Made by a program: the position numbers and the translations under genes. Below, piece after piece: positions 28,779 through 35,479 of a DNA stretch of 35,479 nucleotides. The stretch spans positions 1 through 35,479 of the forward strand of contig JALGPX010000120.1 in NCBI GenBank assembly GCA_023515795.1, read 5' to 3'. Each line of letters begins with the position of its first letter. The first letter of the stretch is position 1. The notes below the pieces were generated by a model. The model was not told the DNA's origin, made no database searches, and saw only the letters and a list, made by a program, of their open reading frames with translations. Origin of the DNA: Amoeboaphelidium occidentale (lineage: Eukaryota > Aphelidiomycota > Aphelidea).

Positions 28779-30539
28779 TTAGGATCTATTCAAATGATTT
28801 TCCAACTTTCTTTTCAAACTCAACACTTCCCTGTTCTTTTTTAGGATTCCGTAGTTATCATGGTAAAAATAATCCTTTGCATCATTCGCCTCTTCTATCT
28901 CAACTATTTCTTCGATTAATTTTGATGCTTCGGCAGGATTATCGCTTGAAACGGCACTTAAAGCTTTGCTTAAAGAGGCTTCTCGTTTAGAAAGCTTTTC
29001 ATCCGCAAGAGCTACAGATAAAACCTCTAGAAAACCATCCATTCCAATACCAGTTTTGGAAGAAACACAAAATATTCCTTTTGGTTGTATCCTGCATTGT
29101 TCTTGAATCTTCTTAATGAGTGCATCAACAGATTCCATTTGTTCGGCCTTTACAAACTCGCATTTACCTGGAATCAAAGGCATCACACTTTGCAATATTC
29201 CCTTTGCCAACTCTTCTTTAATACAACCCAATTCAGCAACAATAACTCCATTTGGCACTTTTGCTTCCCAATGATCGAAGGGACTCTTTCCTTTACCCAT
29301 TCTAGTTCCGACTGGTCTTTTACCACAAGGATGATTAGGATTGACTTTCAACCAAAACCTTCCACCTTTGATCTTTTTAATCTCTCTATACAATGAAGAT
29401 CTAACTTCTTGTAAGCATCTTTCGGTCATTCTGATATCTTCGAGAACTCTGACACCATAAGATCCAAATTCAATTTCATTTCCTAGTCGATTATGAACAT
29501 TATCCTCTTCTCGAAGTGGTATTCTTCCTCTTTTTGCAGTTCTTAAAACATCGCCTTGTGGGCCCAATGGTGAATTCTTGAATCTCATTCTTGTTGGAGG
29601 CAGCGGAGTCCGTATATTGATGCTGTCGCGTTTGGTAATAACAACAAAAGTGTCAGCATCTATGCTTTCGACTAATTCTTGTGGTAATTTCTTATTTTCT
29701 CCATAAACGTCATTCATGTCAATACAGAGAAGCTTCAATGGCGAGATTTCAGCTTGTTGAGTCGAATCTTTCAAAACCACTTCACGTCCACCAATTCTGA
29801 CTAAATTAGATACTGATGTTTCGCCTTGCATAATTGATTTTACAAGTTCAGTTTTTCCAGAGGATTTAGGCCCAACCAAGGATGCAGTGATTACTTTTGG
29901 TATGGTTTCCAAATGTTGCTTTATCTGAGCTTGAATGGTCGATACCTTCTCGCTTATCAATTTCTGCAAAGCATCACCACCACTTAGAACGTTGGCCTTT
30001 TTAAGCGCATCAACAAAATCCAATTCATCTTTCCATAAGGAGTACAAGGTCGATACACCGCCACCAGTTCTGGACAAGCGCGTTCTTCGTTCCGATTCTC
30101 CGTCAATTTTCAAGAGGCTGTGCACAAGAGGAATATTATACAGCTTAACTTCGCCTTTATCATATAAGCTATTCATTATACGTTCATAATCAACTTGCAT
30201 CACATCCGATGGCAGCTTAAGTGAATCTGCTTTTCCAAGATATTCGATTCTATTCCCAACCTTCACAACCAAGTCAGAGCCATTACACGCAGCAACAGTA
30301 ACGCCTTTTCCAGAACAAGCTACTCCAGTTATAGATTCAAAAAGCTTTTCCGATTCATTTGATATGAGTATCGCGTTTCCATCCGGCGCCTTCGCGTAAA
30401 TAGACTCGCTCTTTGATACCACATTCTGCGCATTGAACTCTTCTATAAGCTTGTATGGGTTAATTCGAGATTTTGCTTTAAGAGGCTGGGCTCGTACAGA
30501 AGCAGCAGCCGATGAGTAAAATCTCTTAACGGCGATCAT
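28779..30539 (-). CDS. Mitochondrial P-loop GTPase-like protein with ribosomal protein uL16m nested inside
   Basis: A 586-residue single open frame without gaps. The N-terminus (MIAVKRFYSSAAASVRAQ) looks like a mitochondrial presequence. Residues 217-305 begin a GTPase-like fold: P-loop GPKSSGKT (223-230) and a TKRD motif (302-305) after 'TFVVI', the G4 position. Residues about 314-465 are a whole mitochondrial L16: 'RFKNSPLGPQGD', 'KRGRIPLREE', 'IEFGSYGVRVLE', 'GTRMGKGKSPFDHWEAKVP', and 'LPIK..FV'-like 'LIPGKCEFV'. The GTPase fold then resumes with 'ESVDALIKKIQE' and 'IFCVSSKTGIGMDGFLEVL' (G5 SSKTG at 493-497). L16 is a large-subunit protein near the peptidyl-transferase and 5S rRNA region. 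The G3 motif is degenerate (CIDMNDVYG). A role coupling ribosome assembly to GTP binding is inference only. Confidence 0.85.
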   Translation of the reverse strand: MIAVKRFYSSAAASVRAQPLKAKSRINPYKLIEEFNAQNVVSKSESIYAKAPDGNAILISNESEKLFESITGVACSGKGVTVAACNGSDLVVKVGNRIEYLGKADSLKLPSDVMQVDYERIMNSLYDKGEVKLYNIPLVHSLLKIDGESERRTRLSRTGGGVSTLYSLWKDELDFVDALKKANVLSGGDALQKLISEKVSTIQAQIKQHLETIPKVITASLVGPKSSGKTELVKSIMQGETSVSNLVRIGGREVVLKDSTQQAEISPLKLLCIDMNDVYGENKKLPQELVESIDADTFVVITKRDSINIRTPLPPTRMRFKNSPLGPQGDVLRTAKRGRIPLREEDNVHNRLGNEIEFGSYGVRVLEDIRMTERCLQEVRSSLYREIKKIKGGRFWLKVNPNHPCGKRPVGTRMGKGKSPFDHWEAKVPNGVIVAELGCIKEELAKGILQSVMPLIPGKCEFVKAEQMESVDALIKKIQEQCRIQPKGIFCVSSKTGIGMDGFLEVLSVALADEKLSKREASLSKALSAVSSDNPAEASKLIEEIVEIEEANDAKDYFYHDNYGILKKNREVLSLKRKLENHLNRS

Positions 30540-30593
30540 TTTCGATAGAATGCGCTTTGACTGTTTGTCTCAAACATCTTGACGCAATCGAAC
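30540..30593. promoter_or_regulatory. 54-bp divergent spacer, uL16m-fusion gene / receptor kinase gene
   Basis: Fifty-four bp separate the two opposing ATG codons. The receptor frame extends 5 codons further upstream only through TTG, so I use the ATG at 30594. The promoters must overlap the neighbouring coding sequence. Confidence 0.4.
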
Positions 30594-33500
30594 ATGAAAT
30601 CTATCTGTGTGATACTTGTACTATTCATAGCCATTATTCTGAGCCTCGATCATTTTAAGACATTCTTATTGCAAGAGAATGCCGACACTTTGAAGTCAAT
30701 GGGAGTTTACAAGAATTCTATACTTTACACTGCATCTGCAGATATTGTGCAAAAGAACATTGAGACTGGTATGGTAGAGAGAACCTTCAGAGCACATATA
30801 AGATCAGTTTATTCCCTTATGGTAGTGAACAAGACTACAATGATCTCAGGTTGTTGGGGCAACTTGGTGATTCTTTGGGACCTTGAAACCGGTTCTGTCT
30901 TGAAGCGATACTCTCTTGGTTCCACTGATATTCTATTGAGTGGTCTTGTCCTAAGAAATAATCTTGTTTTGACAAGTGGTTTAGATGGAGTACTGAGAAA
31001 GATCGACTTGGATTCTGAAAGAGTTTCGATCATTTCTCGTCAAGACAACATAGTGACGTGTATACAAGCATACGGAGACTTTCTGTTCGCTTGTGTTCGT
31101 CAATTCCCACTGCTTAGAAAAATCAATATCTTTACTGGTGCTACAGTCGCAAGCCTTGTTGGTCATGAAGATCCTTGCACTACAATGGCATCTTATGAAG
31201 AAAATATATTCACAGCCGGAACTGATAAAAATTTTTTGCACTGGAATGCAAAAACCGGTGTGATGATTAAAGAGTTCAACAATATTGGTATTAGAGTCGA
31301 TATACTCGCTGTCTTTGATGGGTTCTTGTACTCGGCTGACAGATCTAATGCTGTCGTCAAATGGAACATTGACTCCGGAGACCCGGTATTTGTTCTTGAA
31401 ACTCCTGGTTTAGCCTATATTAGAGGCTTTGCCTTAAATAGCCAAAGTTTGTTCGTTGGAACAGATTATGGGGAGATTTTCGCTTTTGACTCTTTGAGTG
31501 GAAATCAGTCGAGTTTCTTAAAGGGCATTGAAAAACGTTTGGATTCAATTGTTCTGTGGAAGAACTTTGTTATAAGTGGCGATTTTAGCGGTTTCCTGAG
31601 TGCATGGGACACTTCCTCGAATGAAATCGAGCCTTATTTTAAATTAAGAACTGAACCATCATTCGTTTCTTGTTTGAGTGTTCTTAATGATTACATTTTC
31701 TTCACAGGATTAGATTATAGTGTCGTTCAGTGGAATTTATCCGACTTTAGCCTAATTAAAACCTTTAAAAGTCATCAGAATGAAATTCATTCTCTGGCTT
31801 TAAATTCAGAAGATTTGTTTTCCGCTGATATCGACGGAAAAATATTCTGGTGGAAAATAACATCTGGAATGATGCATAATGAGTTTGTATGGCATACAGC
31901 AGCTGTGTACACAATATGTTTAACGAATGATCGATTATTCTCCGGCGGTACAAGTCAGATAGTTGCAACATGGGATTTGACCACCCTAGAAGGTTCAGCG
32001 ACTTTCGATGCAATGTTCTTTATAACAGAATTATTGGTTGTTAAAGATTTAGTTTTTGTAGCCCATGGTGCTGGAATGTTGAATTTTCTTTTGGCATCGA
32101 GCGTAGTCGTTAGCCAACTTATAGAGCCATTCACGTGCCGAACGATGATTTCAGACGGGTTTAAACTTTATGGTGGTTTCACAGATGCAAAAATAAGAGC
32201 CCGAGATTTCCAATCGTTGAATATTCTCGAAATTTATAATGGCCACACAGACTATGTGAGTTCTTTGGTCATGAGTGATAGTTTGACTTTGTATTCGGCG
32301 AGTCTTGATGGTTCTATTAAAGTTTGGAATATGGCTACCAGAACTGTTGCATTCTCGTTCGAAGTTCGAACCGAAGCTGTTTCATCTTTATGCGCTATAG
32401 AAAATACTCTCTTTGTTGGATTACGCAGCGGCACTTTGGTTTCTTACAACATTCAAACAGCAGAATTAATTGGGTTTAATCAAATTCATCGAAAAAGGAT
32501 CTTTTCACTTCAGGTTCAAGGAAAAGAAATGTACTCAGCTGGAAAAGATGGCCTTGTGTTAAAAATGATTTCAACTGCTTCGAGCGACAAACATGTCATC
32601 TACAACAATACCATGGCTTCCATTCGGGGGCTTTTCATAACTGTAGATTATGTTGCTTTTGTAAAGTCAGAGACGGAGATATTATTTCGGAAAAACAATG
32701 GCTCTGATTACACATTTCAGACAATAAGTGCTATATCTCCAATTATTTCTTTAACTATATCAAGTTCGTTCTTACTTGCGGGATCTAGGTCGGGAAAGAT
32801 TTTCGCATGGAACTCCAAGAGCGGAAGTTTCATTTTTGAGCTACAAGGTCATAATTCTGCAGTCAATGATATTATTCTGGACGGACCTACTCTGTTTTCA
32901 GCATCTGATGACATGATGATCATTCAGTGGTCACTTGAAGAAAGACTGGCTATTAAAGTTTTGAGAAGACTGTCTGCAACTTCTTTGGGTCATCTTGGAC
33001 CTGTAAATTCATTGAGTATTTGTGAAGGAGCTTTATTCTCTGGAGGGGCCGATCTCACTACCAGACGCTGGAACCTCAATACCGGCGCACACGAGGATGT
33101 TTATTTCGGTCCAACCAAAGCGATTAATTCTGTACTATGTCATAACCAATCTGTGTTTTCAGGAAGCGAAGATTTTGCTGTGTACAATTACTATCCTTAT
33201 TTTGATGTTCAGAAACGTTCTACTGTTGATGCCAAGATCTCATCTTCAAAGAAGCGGAGAGAAACATTGAGAGTAAGATTAAGTACCCAAGATAATCAAG
33301 TTGGTGTTAGTTCTGATATTTGGGTTATAATTGCGGCGGCGGTCATGATAGTGATAATTACTGCATCTTTATTCATGTATTATCTGGTATGGAAAAGAAA
33401 GAAACGTAATGCAGAGCCAAGAAATCATGAATTTACTTCGTCCGATACTAATAGCTCCTCATTCGGTCTCACAACCATTGTAAATTCTTCGATCGGCATT

Positions 33501-34196
33501 TCAAAACACGCAGCCTTAGAAATTCCGTCTTCTTCTGTGGCAAGTCTGAAAAAGTTGGCGGCTGGCGGAGGCGGTGAAGTTTACTTGGCTACATTAATGG
33601 ACTCAAAACTGGTCGAAAAACATGGCCCTCAGGTAGTCCAAAAGATAGTATTCATAAGAAGTAAGATAAGCGAAGAAGCATTCTTCCAGGAGGTCGGAAT
33701 CATGCTTCTACTCTCATCTTATCCAAATTTTTGTCAAATAATTGGATACACACTTAATCCTATCGCGATGATTTTAAAGTATTATCCTGCTGGAAGCCTA
33801 AAAGAATGGTGCACAAACAATTCATATGGCAAAAATGCTATATTGAAGATATTGAGCGAAGTCAGTGGAGCCCTGGAAACAATGCATAATCACCATCTTG
33901 CTCACTGTGACATCAAACCGCAGAATGTTTTGATCGAGCTCAAAGAGATTTATCCAACATGCTTTTTAACAGATTTTGGAATCACTCAAATTCTTTCGGA
34001 GCAGGTTGTTGCAACCAAAATGTTTCATATAATCAACCAACGTGGCGTTTCCCTTTATTATGCTGCTCCAGAAGCTATTACTAATTTTAAAACAAAAAAA
34101 TACGCCAGAGTCGACTACAAATGTTATGACATCTATTCTTTTGCTTGTATCATCTATGAAGTTAGTTCGAAGAAAGCGCCATGGGCTTCTCAGTGA
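30594..34196 (+). CDS. Putative receptor kinase with extracellular WD40 beta-propeller repeats
   Basis: A 1200-residue single-exon protein. A signal peptide (residues 1 to about 22, 'SICVILVLFIAIILSL') is followed by about 880 residues of some twenty degenerate WD40 repeats, for example 'MISGCWGNLVILWDLETGS' and 'LYSASLDGSIKVWNMATR', enough for about three propellers. A single helix at about 908-931 ('WVIIAAAVMIVIITASLF') with a following KRKK stop-transfer leads to a cytoplasmic kinase domain. Kinase motifs are the Gly-rich 'LAAGGGGEVYLA' (about 986), a Lys in 'QKIVF', 'HCDIKPQN' (H1104, D1106), DFG at 1127-1129 and 'AAPE' ending near 1160. Helix F is 'DIYSFACIIYEV'. The frame ends right after 'KAPWASQ', so the rest of the C-lobe is absent. 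WD40 repeats are normally cytosolic. A paralogue follows directly downstream. Confidence 0.8.
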   Translation: MKSICVILVLFIAIILSLDHFKTFLLQENADTLKSMGVYKNSILYTASADIVQKNIETGMVERTFRAHIRSVYSLMVVNKTTMISGCWGNLVILWDLETGSVLKRYSLGSTDILLSGLVLRNNLVLTSGLDGVLRKIDLDSERVSIISRQDNIVTCIQAYGDFLFACVRQFPLLRKINIFTGATVASLVGHEDPCTTMASYEENIFTAGTDKNFLHWNAKTGVMIKEFNNIGIRVDILAVFDGFLYSADRSNAVVKWNIDSGDPVFVLETPGLAYIRGFALNSQSLFVGTDYGEIFAFDSLSGNQSSFLKGIEKRLDSIVLWKNFVISGDFSGFLSAWDTSSNEIEPYFKLRTEPSFVSCLSVLNDYIFFTGLDYSVVQWNLSDFSLIKTFKSHQNEIHSLALNSEDLFSADIDGKIFWWKITSGMMHNEFVWHTAAVYTICLTNDRLFSGGTSQIVATWDLTTLEGSATFDAMFFITELLVVKDLVFVAHGAGMLNFLLASSVVVSQLIEPFTCRTMISDGFKLYGGFTDAKIRARDFQSLNILEIYNGHTDYVSSLVMSDSLTLYSASLDGSIKVWNMATRTVAFSFEVRTEAVSSLCAIENTLFVGLRSGTLVSYNIQTAELIGFNQIHRKRIFSLQVQGKEMYSAGKDGLVLKMISTASSDKHVIYNNTMASIRGLFITVDYVAFVKSETEILFRKNNGSDYTFQTISAISPIISLTISSSFLLAGSRSGKIFAWNSKSGSFIFELQGHNSAVNDIILDGPTLFSASDDMMIIQWSLEERLAIKVLRRLSATSLGHLGPVNSLSICEGALFSGGADLTTRRWNLNTGAHEDVYFGPTKAINSVLCHNQSVFSGSEDFAVYNYYPYFDVQKRSTVDAKISSSKKRRETLRVRLSTQDNQVGVSSDIWVIIAAAVMIVIITASLFMYYLVWKRKKRNAEPRNHEFTSSDTNSSSFGLTTIVNSSIGISKHAALEIPSSSVASLKKLAAGGGGEVYLATLMDSKLVEKHGPQVVQKIVFIRSKISEEAFFQEVGIMLLLSSYPNFCQIIGYTLNPIAMILKYYPAGSLKEWCTNNSYGKNAILKILSEVSGALETMHNHHLAHCDIKPQNVLIELKEIYPTCFLTDFGITQILSEQVVATKMFHIINQRGVSLYYAAPEAITNFKTKKYARVDYKCYDIYSFACIIYEVSSKKAPWASQ

Positions 34197-34352
34197 CTTG
34201 GAGGGCAATAGACATTGTGCAAGTACTCTTTCTACAAAATCCTATTTACTCCGTAAATAATTCATGCTGACCGCTAATGTAACTTGCCAGCGCTTTGGTT
34301 GTTTGCTTTTGTTAATGCCACTCCTCTGCTTGTTTCAACTTCGACCGCTGCA

Positions 34353-34825
34353 ATGAAAATTCAGTCTTCTGTAAAGATCGTATTGGCAGCAACATATGTT
34401 CCTATGGATTCATGCTTACATCATGAAAAAAGCTTCCTTGCTAGCGATGGAGTCTCAACTGTCCAAAGCATGGCCGTTCACAACAATTCCTTGTTCATCT
34501 CAACTTCAAATGATGTGGTTCAAAAAGATATTGGGACAGGTTCTATCCAAAGAATGTTTAGAGATCACAAGGAAATGATACAGTCTTTCGTTATTGCGGA
34601 TGATTCCAGGATGATCACATCATCCTATGATGGAACGGTTATAATATGGAGTCTGAGTACTGGCTCGATACTAAGAAGAATATCGAGCGAGAGCTCCAGA
34701 ATTCAGATTTCAAAAATTTTGTTTGATGATAAGAATGTTGTTATCGGAGGCAGAGAAGGGGATATAAGAAGAATTGATGCCACAACCGCTCTGTATTTGC
34801 TGGAAGCGAGGATTTTTCAGTCCTG
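34353..34825 (+). CDS. Second WD40-receptor gene, 5' part (disrupted by misjoin)
   Basis: From the ATG at 34353 the protein aligns with the upstream receptor through its first propeller blades: 'VVQKDIGTGSIQRMFRDH' with 'IVQKNIETGMVERTFRAH', and 'GTVIIWSLSTGSILRR' with 'NLVILWDLETGSVLKR'. After 'GDIRRID' (34777) the sequence jumps into the last-blade and stalk region in another frame and stops at a TGA (34823-34825). In the intact paralogue about 700 residues separate these points. The likeliest cause is a collapsed or misjoined repeat next to the gap at 35028, hiding about 2 kb. A real internal deletion is possible. The initial hydrophobic segment is weaker than in the first gene, so the true start may differ. 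Confidence 0.65.
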
Positions 34826-35300
34826 ATGTTCAAACCAAATCATCCTCAAAATCTGGATTCCGCTACGACGACAACTAAACCGTCAGATTATAAAACTTCT
34901 CGAAAGAGCAAGGTCATTGTAAAGAGCATTACATCAAAGGAATCTAGCTCTTTTATTCAACAAACTCTGATTCCTATTCTAGCGGCTGTTTTATTTTTGG
35001 CAATATGCTTGTTTTCTTTCATATATTNGAAACCCGTCACATCAGTATTGTGCCACAACCGCTCTGTATTTGCTGGAAGCGAGGATTTTTCAGTCCTGAT
35101 GTTCAAACCAAATCATCCTCAAAATATGGATTCCGCTACGACGACAACTAAACCGTCAGATTATAAAACTTCTCGAAAGAGCAAGCTCATTGTAAAGAGC
35201 ATTTTATCAAAGGAATCTAGCTCCTTTATTCAACAAACTCTGATTCCTATTCTAGCGGCTGTTTTATTTTTGGCAATATGCTTGTTTTCTTTCATATATT
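34778..35300. repeat. Direct duplication around a 1-base gap (second receptor)
   Basis: Copy A is 34778-35027, N at 35028, and copy B is 35051-35300, each 250 bp with about five differences. The unit encodes the end of the propeller, the stalk and the transmembrane helix. Copy B continues into downstream sequence; copy A continues upstream to the misjoin. The gap probably hides the missing propeller. Confidence 0.9.
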
Positions 35301-35479
35301 TCAGGAAATCAAAAGGCAGAAAAGACTCACCGAATTTACCAGAGAACAGTTCGGCTTTGAACGAAACCGTGTCGGACTAACAAACTGTTGTAAACAGTGT
35401 CACGGGAATTGCTAAACATGCTGCTTACCTTATTGAAAACTCAGTGCTTGCAAAGATCAAATCGTTAGCAGTAGGCGGT
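35029..35479 (+). pseudogene. Second WD40-receptor gene, 3' part (last blade, TM, start of kinase) with in-frame TAA
   Basis: The frame starts at the gap with 'KPVTSVLCHNRSVFAGSEDFS', matching the last blade of the upstream receptor ('INSVLCHNQSVFSGSEDFA'). A Ser/Thr/Lys-rich stalk, a transmembrane helix ('TLIPILAAVLFLAICLFSFIY') and an RKSKGRK stop-transfer follow. A TAA at 35378-35380 closes the frame, yet the same frame goes on with 'QTVVNSVTGIAKHAAYLIEN' and 'KIKSLAVGG'. These residues match 'TTIVNSSIGISKHAALEI' and 'LKKLAAGGGG' of the first receptor. So the gene reads through the juxtamembrane segment to the Gly-rich loop before the window ends. The TAA is a nonsense mutation, an allele-specific break or a sequencing error. 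Confidence 0.65.

Noticed and set aside
34197-34290. A kinase C-lobe exon after the TGA of the first receptor.
   Set aside because: The other frames ('VTWRAIDIVQVLF' and 'SDLEGNRHCASTL') do not resemble kinase helices G-I and soon end in stop codons.
35360-35408. An intron that would remove the in-frame TAA of the second receptor (GTGTCG..GACTAAC..AAACAG).
   Set aside because: It is 29 bp and would shift the frame, destroying the clear match of 'VVNSVTGIAKHAA' to the first receptor.

Overview
The window is eukaryotic nuclear DNA from a flagellated (zoosporic) fungus or a close relative such as a chytrid, blastoclad, sanchytrid or aphelid. Three things point there. A complete fungal-type chitin synthase lies next to a nearly full-length nephrocystin-4, a protein of the ciliary transition zone that non-flagellated fungi are expected to lack. 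Introns are GT..AG and extremely short: I can place eight, all 30-41 bp. Genes are packed with spacers that are often under 100 bp. There are no bacterial ribosome-binding sites, operons, rRNA genes or CRISPR arrays.

Layout. 1-4.7 kb: a large gelsolin/villin-repeat protein and a Nudix hydrolase, both minus strand, the latter divergent from guanine deaminase. 6.2-9.4 kb: an orphan two-pass membrane protein, an orphan secreted cysteine-repeat protein, and the small GTPase Arl5. 9.5-14.3 kb: a carotenoid-oxygenase-fold protein that seems to have lost most of its iron ligands, a type II membrane protein combining sulfotransferase-like and glycosyltransferase-like domains, and the urease chaperone UreG. 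14.3-16.5 kb: a gene-poor, gap-ridden stretch with an F-box/ankyrin fragment and the decayed C-terminus of a Fanzor/TnpB-type nuclease. 16.5-21.3 kb: a three-RRM RNA-binding protein, a tiny possible COMM-domain protein, a LisH/Q-rich protein and a triple-KH protein. 21.4-28.8 kb: NPHP4 and chitin synthase. 28.8-30.5 kb: a mitochondrial protein in which ribosomal protein uL16m sits inside a P-loop GTPase-like domain. 30.6-35.5 kb: two tandem genes for putative receptor kinases with a beta-propeller ectodomain. The first is nearly complete; the second is broken and runs off the window.

Most genes are unrelated housekeeping genes without operon logic. Two loose themes appear: purine and urea nitrogen (guanine deaminase, UreG), and zoospore biology (NPHP4, possibly the carotenoid-oxygenase-like protein and the receptors).

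Assembly warning: every N-run (268; 14554-14568; 15096; 15456; 16263; 35028) lies between two nearly identical direct copies of 133-250 bp. These look like unmerged contig ends or alleles, not real tandem duplications, and they distort the gene models beside them.
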